Assembly (NCBI GenBank): GCA_019096065.1
Contig: JAGUCH010000006.1
Coordinates: forward strand, 4,980,001-5,044,000
Origin: Paracyclopina nana
Lineage: Eukaryota; Arthropoda; Copepoda; Cyclopoida; Cyclopettidae
DNA length: 64,000 nt
Reading direction: 5' to 3'
Part shown: one piece after another, positions 11,583 through 22,200 of the stretch
Layout: every line of letters starts with the position of its first letter
Numbering within the stretch: position 1 is the stretch's first letter
Notes under the pieces: generated by a model
Database searches by the model: none
The model's input: only the letters and a program-made list of their open reading frames with translations
What the model was told of the DNA's origin: nothing
Program-made: the position numbers and the translations under genes

Positions 11583-13620
11583 TAAGTTTCAGTGGATCCT
11601 CCTTAGCTTGGCCATTGAGACTGTGTACCCAGGTATCAGTGATTTCTCTACCAGGAAAAGTTGTAAGCCAATGACTAACCATCATTCACAGACGTACCCC
11701 AACAGCTACCCCTGAGCATTACAATCTGTAGAAGTGAATGCTATCTTATATTCCTGATCTTGTAAAAGTCATTAGTTTCAGTACTGGCCTAGTTTGAACA
11801 TTGAGACTGTGTACCCAGGTATCACTGATGTATCCGCCAGGAAAAGTTGTTAGCCAATGACTAACCGTCATTCACAGACGTACCCCAACAGCTACCCCTG
11901 AGCATTACAATCTGTAGCAGTGAATGCTGTCTTATATTCCTGATCTTGTGAAAGTCATTAGTTTCAGTACTGGCCTAGTTTGAACATTGAGACTGTGTAC
12001 CCAGGTATCACTGATGTATCCGCCAGGAAAAGTTGTTAGCCAATGACTAACCGTCATTCACAGACGTACCCCAACAGCTACCCCTGAGCATTACAATCTG
12101 TAGCAGTGAATGCTGCCTTATATTCCTGATCTTGTAAAAGTCATTAGTTTCAGTACTGGCCTAGTTTGAACATTGAGACTGTGTACCCAGGTATCACTGA
12201 TGTATCCGCCAGGAAAAGTTGTTAGCCAATGACTAACCGTCATTCACAGACGTACCCCAACAGCTACCCCTGAGCATTACAATCTGTAGCAGTGAATGCT
12301 GTCTCATATTCCTGATCTTGTAAAAGTCATTAGTTTCAGTACTGGCCTAGTTTGAACATTGAGACTGTGTACCCAGGTATCACTGATGTATCCGCCAGGA
12401 AAAGTTGTTAGCCAATGACTAACCGTCATTCACAGACATACCCCAACAGCTACCCCTGAGCATTACAATCTGTAGCAGTGAATGCTGTCTTATATTCCTG
12501 ATCTTGTAAAAGTCATTAGTTTCAGTACTGGCCTAGTTTGAACATTGAGACTGTGTACCCAGGTATCACTGATGTATCCGCCAGGAAAAGTTGTTAGCCA
12601 ATGACTAACCGTCATTCACAGACGTACCCCAACAGCTACCACTGAGCATTACAATCTGTAGCAGTGAATGCTGCCTTATATTCCTGATCTAATAAAAGTC
12701 ATTAGTTTCAGTACTGGCCTAGTTTGAACATTGAGACTGTGTACCCAGGTATCACTGATGTATCCGCCAGGAAAAGTTGTTAGCCAATGACTAACCGTCA
12801 TTCACAGACGTACCCCAACAGCTACCCCTGAGCATTACAATCTGTAGCAGTTAATGCTGTCTTATATTCCTGATCTTGTGAAAGTCATTAGTTTCAGTAC
12901 TGGCCTAGTTTGAACATTGAGACTGTGTACCCAGGTATCACTGATGTATCCGCCAGGAAAAGTTGTTAGCCAATGACTAACCGTCATTCACAGACGTACC
13001 CCAACAGCTACCCCTGAGCATTACAATCTGTAGCAGTGAATGCTGTCTTATATTCCTGATCTTGTAAAAGTCATTAGTTTCAGTGCTGGCCTAATTTGAA
13101 CATTGAGACTGTGTACCCAGGTATCACTGATGTATCCGCCAGGAAAAGTTGTTAGCCAATGACTAACCGTCATTCACAGACGTACCCCAACAGCTACCCC
13201 TGAGCATTACAATCTGTAGCAGTTAATGCAGTCTTATATTCCTGATCTTGTAAAAGTCATTAGTTTCAGTACTGGCCTAGTTTGGGCATTGAGACTGTGT
13301 ACCCAGGTATCACTGATGTATCCGCCAGGAAAAGTTGTTAGCCAATGACTAACCGTCATTCACAGACGTACCCCAACAGCTACCCCTGAGCATTACAATC
13401 TGTAGCAGTGAATGCTGTCTTATATTCCTGATCTTGTAAAAGTCATTAGTTTCAGTGCTGGCCTAGTTTGAACATTGAGACTGTGTACCCAGGTATCACT
13501 GATGTATCCACCAAGAAAAGTTGTTAGCCCTGAGAATTACAATCTGTAGCAGCAAATGCTATCAGTGCTGGCCTAGTTTGAACATTGAGACTGGTACCCA
13601 GGTTTCACTGATGTATCCAC
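11583..13620 (+). repeat. 186-bp satellite, about 11 copies
   Basis: The marker GAGACTGTGTACCC recurs at 11617, 11803, 11989, 12175, 12361, 12547, 12733, 12919, 13105, 13291 and 13477, a spacing of exactly 186 bp each time. The next marker is at 13587, after a truncated 110-bp unit. Interior copies are nearly identical; the first and last are more diverged, the usual sign of unequal exchange within the array. Each unit contains the short inverted repeat AATGAC-TAACC-GTCATT. No open frame of note runs through it. Confidence 0.95.
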
Positions 13621-13946
13621 AATGCCCTTGCGGCAACCTCAACCTTACCCGTTCCAATGCAGCAACCTCTCCCCTTCTGTTGCGTGACCTCAACCTTTCC
13701 CTTTTTTTATGCAGCAACCTCATTCTAGCCCTTTTCTGATGTGGGGTCATTACCCTTTCCGATGCACAACGTCGACCCTGCCCTTTTTTAAATTTGGGGC
13801 TACGCGCATGTGTCCAGCTTTAGAAAAAAGTCAAAATTTCTATGAAGAGAGTCCCCTAAATTGTCACACATTACGATGTCCCATAACATCTGGCTGCATG
13901 AATAATTATAAAGTAACATTCTGTGCTACATCAGGCTACATGGGCC

Positions 13947-14735
13947 CACACATAATGTCACATAGCATTCTGTCCCATAGTATTTTGTCTCATAGCATTC
14001 TGTCCCATAGCATATTGGCTCATAGCATAATGTCACATAGCATAATGTCTCATACCATATTGTCACATAGGAATTGTCGAATAGCATTTTGGCTCATAGC
14101 ATAATGTCTCATAGCATAATGTCTCATACCATATTGTCACATAGGAATTGTCACATAGCATTTTGGCTCATAGCATGATGTCTCATAGCAAATTGTCACA
14201 TAGCACAATGTCACATAGCATAATGTCTCATACCATATGTGCACATAGTGAATTATAAAAAAGCCAATTTAACTAAGCATGCTAATATGCATATTGTCTC
14301 ATAGCATGTTGTCACATAGCATTATATCCTATGAGACCATTTTGCTATGTGACAAATGCCTATGAGACAATTTGCTATGAGACAATTTGTTATGTGACGA
14401 TTTGCTATGAGCCAATATGCTATGTGACATTGTGCTATGTGAAATTGTGCTATGTGAAATTGTGCTATGTGAAAATATGCTATGAGACAATATGCTATGA
14501 GACAATATGCAATGTGACAAATGCCTATGAGACAAATGCCGTTGAGACAATTTGCTATGAGACAATTTGCTATGAGCCAATTTGCTATGTGACAATATGC
14601 TATGAGACATTATGCTATGAGCCAAAATGCTATGTGACAATTTGCTATGTGCCAATATGCTATGATACATTATGCTATGAGCCAATATGCTATGGGACAT
14701 TATGGTATGTGACAATATGCTATGAGACAAGGTCC
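13947..14735. repeat. 15-bp minisatellite, second bipolar array
   Basis: The same CATAGCA..TTGTC 15-mer as at 1399-1930. It runs forward from about 13947 to 14325 and as its reverse complement from about 14330 to 14735. The leader at about 13796-13880 and the reverse copy at about 14843-14872 carry the GGGCTAC..CATGTGTCCA flank seen around the left arrays. Two such arrays therefore lie in the left and right parts of the same transposon. Confidence 0.85.
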
Positions 14736-14939
14736 TTTTTTCAAATCAGTAAGTATAATATAACCTTGTAGCCTTATTGGCTATGGAACATTTTGTTATG
14801 TTCCAAGAATATAAAACTATTAGATTGCAATTTTTTTGTAAAGCTGGACACATGTGCGTAGCCCAATTTGGCGACCTCCACCTCCATTTTTACTAAATAA
14901 ACTTAAAGAGAGGACAAAAAAATCCGCAATTTTGCGCTT

Positions 14940-15830
14940 GTTCCTTTCACGTAACCTTTTCTGATGCAGCAACCTCAACCTCACCCTTTTATGATGCGGC
15001 GACCTCAACCTCACCTTTTCAGATAGGCCAACCTTGCCCTTTAACTTTCTTATGCGCAACCTTGACCTCGAACTTTATAATGACGCGACCTCGACCTCGA
15101 CCTCGCCTTTTTCTGATGCAGCAACCTCGATCTCACCTTTTCAGATGAAGCGACCTCAAACTTTCAGATGCGGCGACCTCGACCTCGCCCTTTCCTATAA
15201 GGTGGCCTCAACCTCGCCCTCTTCGATGCGGCGACCTCAAACTTTCCAATGCGACGACCTCAACCTGTCCTTCTAAGTTATGGCGACCTCGACCTCGAAC
15301 TTTTCAATGCCGCGACCTCGACCTCGTCCTTTCCGATGCGGCAACCTCGACCTTGCCCTTTCCGATGTGGCGGCCTCAACCTCACCTTTTCCGATGCGGC
15401 GACCTCAGCCTTGCCCCTTTCTGATGCGGCGGCCTCAACCTCGCCCTTTTCGGCGACCTTGACCTCGAACTTTTCGATTCGGCGACCTCGACCTCGTCCT
15501 TTCCAATTTGGCGACCTCGACCTCGCCCTTTCCGATGCGGCGGCCTCGACCTCGCCGTTTCCAATGCGGCGACCTCGACCACGCACTTTTCAATGCGGCG
15601 ACCTCGACCACGCACTTTTCGATTCGGCGACCTCGACCTCGTCCTTTCCAATTTGGCGACCTCAACCTCGCCCTTTCCGAAACGGCGGCCTCAATCTCGC
15701 CCTTTCCGATGCGGCGACCTCGACCTTGCCCTTTCCAATGCGGCGACCTCGACCTCGCACTTTCCGATGTCGCGACCTCGACCTCGAACTTTCCGATGTT
15801 GCGACCTCGACCTCAAACTTTCTTGATGCA
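14940..15830 (+). repeat. 29-bp GC-rich minisatellite
   Basis: About 30 units of a 29-bp repeat with core GCGGCGACCTCGACCTCGCC followed by CTTTCCGAT. The period is exact at 15481, 15510 and 15539. Weaker copies also appear before the 15-bp array at about 13625-13790. Since 29 is not a multiple of 3, all frames translate as Arg/Pro/Ser-rich low-complexity sequence; these are not genes. CpG content is much higher than in the flanks. Confidence 0.85.
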
Positions 15831-16222
15831 CTTGATATTACATATTGAAATGCGCAAACTTGCGAGTTGCGAGAACGAGAAGCGAAACATGTGTTGATTG
15901 TTGTATCAGCTGACGGCCGACGGCGGCATTCAGTTTGAAAATAACAGCGCAACCTCGGTATCCTCAACAACAACGCTGCTTACTTAACTTTGTTGTTATA
16001 GCTTCTATGAGAGGCATTACTTGAAAACATTTTCGTGATTTCTGTGTTGATGATCTGGTAGACATAGTCACACAGTATTTAAATACATTTTGCAATAATG
16101 TAGCAGAAGACAGAACAAAAGTTACATAGTCAGCCATGCACTGTTTATTATGTTATACAGAGTACATAGTCACTTATTTTGCTTCAATGAAATGACAGAC
16201 TCAGGCTGACTATCAAAACTGC
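15831..16222. repeat. Right subterminal region with ACATAGTCA repeats
   Basis: The 9-mer ACATAGTCA occurs at 16062-16070, 16124-16132 and 16164-16172 in the same orientation, and once inside the left terminal repeat (487-495). The palindrome ATTTAAAT is at 16077-16084. These are candidate binding sites for the transposon proteins. No gene is seen here. Confidence 0.5.
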
Positions 16223-16279
16223 TTAATTGCATAATTACCGTGACGATGTAACGATGCAAAAGTGACGAAAGACTAAGCC
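16223..16279 (-). repeat. Right terminal inverted repeat of the Harbinger element
   Basis: The reverse complement starts GGCTTAGTCTTTCGTC, as at the left end. The next three bases outward (16280-16282) are TAA, matching the left flank at 454-456. Confidence 0.9.
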
Positions 16280-16282
16280 TAA

Positions 16283-19200
16283 GAAACGAACAGAAGAATC
16301 CACTTTATTTAGAATGCACGCAATTTCACACAAGAAAACGGAAAAATAAATCTCTCCACAACGGCAGCCGAGAATGTTTTTTAAAGTTCTTCTTACATAA
16401 GTTCTCACGTTATGAAAATAAGCTAGGCCTCGTATAGTGCTACGGTTCTATATGTTATATTGGCAATTTTATTGGACGGTCACACTCTGCTACCTTGAAA
16501 GGAAGCATTTCGAGAATGAATGGATCATTATTATCAAAAAACCTTTTACAAATATACTATATTCTTTATACTGAAATATAGCTCTGACGCAAATAAGCCT
16601 TTTAACTGATACAAAGACAGTGTAATTTAGAAGCTAATATTTGAACAAAAACCAAACTTGGACATTTACTACGACCGAATCGGCAAACAGGCAGGTTTTT
16701 TTATATTGGATAATTCCTGCTATTAGCAAGTGCCTTCAATAACACGAATTTACCTCAATCATTTTCAAACGTGTAGTTTACGTCATTGAGACACGAATGC
16801 AGTACATATGGCTTGAAAAACGGTAGGGCTTCACATGGATCTATTTCTCATTAGTGAAATACGAGATGGTAAAACCGCCGTAGGCTCACACAGACCAAGC
16901 TCAGTTTTGAGTTTTCAAGGACTATTTTTATAGGAAATATCGGTATCCCGTTAGATCCGATAATCCAAAGGATCGTTTTTCACTCTAAATCAACCATTTT
17001 GATTGATTCCCCCCAACCAGTGAAAGAAATCAATTTCTTAGCTTAGCACCCAGGTTGTATTTGTAAAATGTAATTATTTACGTTTTTGGAAAGGGCCTGC
17101 GCAATGTATTCGCGTATTGGAAGGCGTACTACTACATTTGGTGAGTGATTGAGGTTGGTAAAAGAGGCGATTGCAGTTCCCATTTATTTCTCTGAGAAAA
17201 AAGTTGCATTCTCTCTCAGGAGCAATAAAAGACATGGAGAGTTCCTTTTCGCCATGGACTGTGTACATTTCATCCTTCATCGATCTTCCTACAGCTATAC
17301 TATACATGGCCTTCTGGCCTTCATTCAAGAATCACAAAAAAGTGCATTAAACCGAGATACTGCAGCATTGTAGCAGTGAATTTGATTTACTTGCGAGTCC
17401 ATCTGGAAAATGGTGCTGTTGGCAAGAAGCCTTTCGCAAAAATACCCAAGGTTGAGTTTGAGTGCTCATTTTTTGCATAAAAAGCTCAGAAAGTTGTGCC
17501 AGCAATGTAATGAAAAATTGGGGTAAAATATGCATCTCAAGCACGCCGTCACGCACATAGCAAAAAGCTTATTATTCCTGTTGTTCCTTATTCTGGCGCA
17601 GGATATGGCTTGAAAAAAAGCCTTAAAGTTTGCATCAGAGTGCAAGCCAGATTTCAAGAACTTGTCAGTTGCCTGATGTAGGAGATATTTTTACGGGCGT
17701 TATGGCAAGCTGAATAACTTTTCTTTTTTATGATGTCATTTCGGATAGAGCCGTTTGCTGTGGCTTTCCAAAGCATCATTTATATGGCTTAGAACGCCAC
17801 AGACATATTTTGACAGCGATCTAATAGGTTGCAATAAGCAATTTTGCCCTAGGCGAGACTTTCCCGAATAAATTATGAAAGGAGCTGAAATTCTGCTTGA
17901 AGGAGAATTCAGTGAGGCTCGATCCCTGAATTAACATGACCCTTCTCCATTTTGTTGTCAGTTTTTAAGTGGGATTATTAAGGGCGTTGGTTGATAGTAG
18001 AAAATAAAACTTTACAAGCCAATAAAGAAGATGTAGAAGTTTATAGAGCAACCCTTTTGGATGCCACAACTTTTAGCGGAATTCCCAAGTGACCCAATGA
18101 GGTCAAGGATTTTTCTTTGATCTTTTTTTTTGATGGGCCAGAAACCCACTGGACTACCCTAAAACTATCTCCAAGTTATTGGAAACCAATTTGCCAGAAT
18201 GGTTCTTTTTGCAAAGTTGTAGCAGGAGGCTCCATTGCTAAGAAATATGGTGTGACTTTCTTAATGGAGGTGGGCAAGGTGAACCTAAAGTTGGAGCAAA
18301 CTTCATCAGTATGCATTCCATGTACCAGCTCCATAAGCACTTTCAGAGCAATGATTATGCACACAGCCTTGATTCCCAAGAAAACTCTCAATGTCTGGAT
18401 GCTCCAAAAAAGCTTGTAGATTTCAACTAAGTTGGCAAAAAAACTCAGCTAGATAAATCACTTTGCCAGACAATTAATGAAGTCCATGTTATTCTGTAAG
18501 CAGTATTGGCCAAATTGGCTGCCACTTTTTTGCTTTTCAAATATTTAGGCTAGGTAAGCATGTATTGGCAAAACCATTAGTAAAAGGTGTCCCATTAATT
18601 ATGGGACTGCCTGTACCATGTAGCAGTATACAAATGCAATGGCTCAGTATGTCTGCAGAGTTGCTTGGAAGAAACGTTGGCATAAAAATTCCCTTTGTGA
18701 CGATTGATTGAGTCTTGCATGGCTATTGATGCCAAGGGCACAAATGTGCGGATTGCGGCCAAAAAATTGCATTTTTCATACATTAGGGAGAACGCCTTTT
18801 GGCCTTCATAAAATATCCCAAGGCTCAAAGTACAGTCATCAACACCAACCTAAATAACTGAATGAAAGTCTGATATATACGCATTTTCCTTTTTTTTACA
18901 GCCATTCATTCCCTACTACGAGCAGAAACAGAAGTTGCTATTCCACGAACATTTTTTAGATGTTGTGCAACGTATTTTCTAGCTCAAAAGAAAACGAATT
19001 ACCTGATGTTTCTTTTGTCCCTGTTTCCCTCACAAACCACGAACACTTTGCATTTTTCTCTATCTTAATCGTCAGTTTCTCTTATGTCCAAAGCAGCTGT
19101 AGTACGAACGATACAATGCGCAATTTTTTTGAGTTCGCAGCTGAGAGTCAGCTCGGTGAGTGATCGAAAGTGATGCTTGATCCCCGAATTGAATTTGAAA

Positions 19201-22200
19201 CCTACCTAAATTGCCAAAAACTTAAAGTAGAATCAACTCTGAGAATAAAGCTTACATTTTCTTGCATTCCAGGAGAGCTTAAAGCTCCATGAATCGAATG
19301 CTCATGCTTTTGACTGTAAATATATTTCTTCGCTAACCTTAGATTTCTCGATTCGAGTTCTTAAACAAGCTCACGCTCACGCAGAAATATCGCATGAGCG
19401 CACGCTCTTCACTATCTGGCTACAGAGCGCCGGTCATCTGCATAATAACCTCAAAAATTACCAATTCTTAACTGAAAATTCATGATCCTTCATCGAGTCT
19501 TTAGTTTAATTTATATTAGCACAAATCCAATTTAAGGAATGTCTGACCTTGCGTGGTTTTTTCATCTGTGTTAGCTAGAAAACTCAATGCAATTCCAGTG
19601 TACTCCACATCCTCAGCAAATTATATGAAATCTTATCATCAAAAGTTCTTATTCTCATGGGAGTAGTAGGCCTACTCTTACGCGTAACTTCGTAGCTATA
19701 GAATGTATCCTATACACATTTCAGTGCAGCAGAGCGATTGAAATCAATTTTGATGTTGAAGCTTTTATGGGCATGATGAGCTCGATTCCAGCATGAAGAG
19801 ACTTTTACTCATTCATCCCTTTAGAAGAGAACTTTAGAATAAATACAACTTCAAAGCAAATAGTGTTTCATTCTATTCAAAATGGAATCGAGCCTTTGTT
19901 GGCTGAAGAAAGCTCAAAGATTAATTCTCTGTGGATTTAAAAGTTGAGATAAGACTTGCTATGTTGGGCTCTGCTTAAGAACTCGTACTGCTACAGCAAT
20001 AAATCTTGATTGGTGCAAAGGGCCAAGAAATCTAGAGAAAGTCATGATTCAATTTTTAACTCAGTCTCACGTAGGGGGAGTGGAAAAGTAGAGATAAGCA
20101 AATAATGCCCTGAAATTGATCGAAGTAGTACATTCATCCAATCGCAGTACAAATCCTTTGTAATAACTAGAGAACAATCCTTGAGCTGAGATATGGAAGA
20201 TTGAACAAGTTCTTTGAGAAAAAAGAGGCCTGGACTTACGCAATAATTCCCATCAAGAATCACGAGGAAGAAGTTGGTGGGAAACGAGTCGTACAATTTA
20301 AGGCTCATCAACTTGGAGAAGCTTGCGCGTTCCTTGAAGTGGAAAAGCAGCTTATTCAATATTGTTGCGGCCCATATTCACCACTCACTGCTATTGGATT
20401 TATAAAAAGTGCGGGCTGTAAATCACAATACAAGTACAAAAAAGTAATTGACCATGTAGGTGCTTTGAAAATACAGCCATTTACCGAGCACAGCACGCAC
20501 CAATATTTTAGCCTGTGCCACGGCTCAATATTGGATACTTCCCAGACTTCCTCATATTTTAACATACCAAACATTTACAAGGTGCCAGGCTGCTTTTTGA
20601 TAAACTCTGTTATGAATATTTGATTTCCAGTGTTGCTTTTCACTTTTTTCTTCAGGGTGAACACAATTTTCTGAAAGGCTGCTGGAATATATCGGATTAC
20701 GGGCAAGGCGAAGAACTCTACTGTAGTAAATTCATATATGTCCAAGTAAAGGATTTTTGTTACCTTAAACCTACGCAAAGTAAGCTCAATTCAACTTTTT
20801 CTTAGCGTTATGCTAGCTGTGATAGTATCGTTGTATCTGAATAGTATTTTCAAATTTGAATCATCTTTCGACAATCACAATAATTTTCTTATTGCGAGGA
20901 GGATAAAAAGGTGTTCAAAATGTGCCACTTTGCACCTTCAAGGCCTTCCTTTTTGGGTGAAAGCTGCCATAGTTGTCTGCTTCTTTGCTCTCTTGCTTTA
21001 AAAGACTGAGAATGAAAGTAGCCATTCTCCTATAGCGGAGAGCACACACTAAAGGTGCCAACGTGAAAGGGTCCAAACCAAAGGCTGCTCGTCATGTGTG
21101 GTCACCACATGCATTGCAATACAGAAGATGAAAGAAAAGATGCGGATTTCCAATCCATTAGTGGGCAAATGCATTGCTTTCGTCCATATTGCAGAACTTA
21201 CGCTACTCATCTCTGCGTATCTTATTGCGTCATTTTTTGTCCTGTATTGGACCGAAATAAGTGGTATTTGGTAATTTATGGTCCCTGGGGGCGGTCTTTT
21301 GCTGCATTGGTTTCATGTGATTAAAAGGTTTTTTCCTGTGCTTCCCAAAGCTTTCGCGGGAAACGCGCGCGTGCATTACATTGCCATGTTTTAATGGTTC
21401 TGTGGAGAAGTAATTTTGGACCCATGATTTATCTTGAGTAGAAGCACGAATACAGCTCTGTATTTTTGTGCCCCTTTCATTTTGTGGACCATAAATAGCG
21501 AGGATTTCAGCACTGATGATATTTTTTCGTAAATTAGGAAATATCTGTAATTGGAATGGGCCCATAATTTGCAGAGGGACTTTGAGCTTAATTCAATTCT
21601 TCTTTCTGTGTAGCCCCTGATGATAGTTAAGGAAATATTCTACCTCAGTAAACATTGTAGATCACAATAAATGTCAATGTTGGACGTGCGGACAATAGGC
21701 TACATGATCGATCTTTGGTGATAGCGTAGTCGCTTTTTCCATCATTTCTGTATACCATTTAGGTCGCTTTTGTCTGATCCTCTTAGGCCTTGGAAGATCT
21801 ACTCAAGGGTCATCATCATCTTCTTGCACATAGGTTTTTTTTATTTTCAAAAAGAGCAACATTCTTTGTGGAAACAAAATGAGATTTTAGCTTGTTGCTG
21901 CATTCATCTCATAACGAGAAATTCCTCGTGGACGGTTCTGAAGAGAGCAAAAAGGAAATAATTAAATTGATGATGTAACCCTTGCTCGTACTACACGAAT
22001 CCAGCTTTGGGAGCATAAAATAAGGGGAGAAGATCATACTCGAAAGAAGCTTACTTTACATGCTGATCAATGAGGAAAATGTGTGGCTGTAAAAGTATGG
22101 CTACAGTTGATCTCCAGTTACTTAATTACAAAATACGTATGGAAGTAATTCATTGTAATTACAAGGTGGGTACAGTTGTTTCTGTAACAGTGGATCATCA

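Larger units (their letters stand above)
457..16279. mobile_element. Giant PIF/Harbinger DNA transposon
   Basis: A 15,823-bp unit bounded by inverted repeats at 457-513 and 16223-16279, with TAA immediately outside both ends (454-456 and 16280-16282). A 3-bp TWA duplication is the insertion signature known for PIF/Harbinger elements. Inside are the two genes expected of an autonomous member: a DDE transposase (plus strand, 654-5003) and a Myb/SANT-like protein (minus strand, 11223-7376). The genes converge and their reading frames can be followed across introns. Coding sequence is only about 2.3 kb; the rest is minisatellite arrays, a 186-bp satellite and a decayed zinc-knuckle gene. Autonomous Harbingers are usually a few kilobases, so this one is greatly inflated. 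Alternatively, the arrays could partly be separate insertions nested in an older element. The ends and duplication are read directly; the single-element reading is an inference, but a strong one. Confidence 0.88.

Noticed and set aside
11583-15830. Possible CRISPR array
   Set aside because: The repeats are contiguous tandem units without unique spacers, and the genome is eukaryotic.
15249-15897. Arg/Pro/Ser-rich frames of up to 199 codons on both strands
   Set aside because: Translation of the 29-bp minisatellite; similar sequence appears in every frame.
20201-20623. 140-codon plus-strand frame
   Set aside because: No recognisable domain and no neighbouring exon; a frame of this length is expected by chance in 12 kb of DNA.
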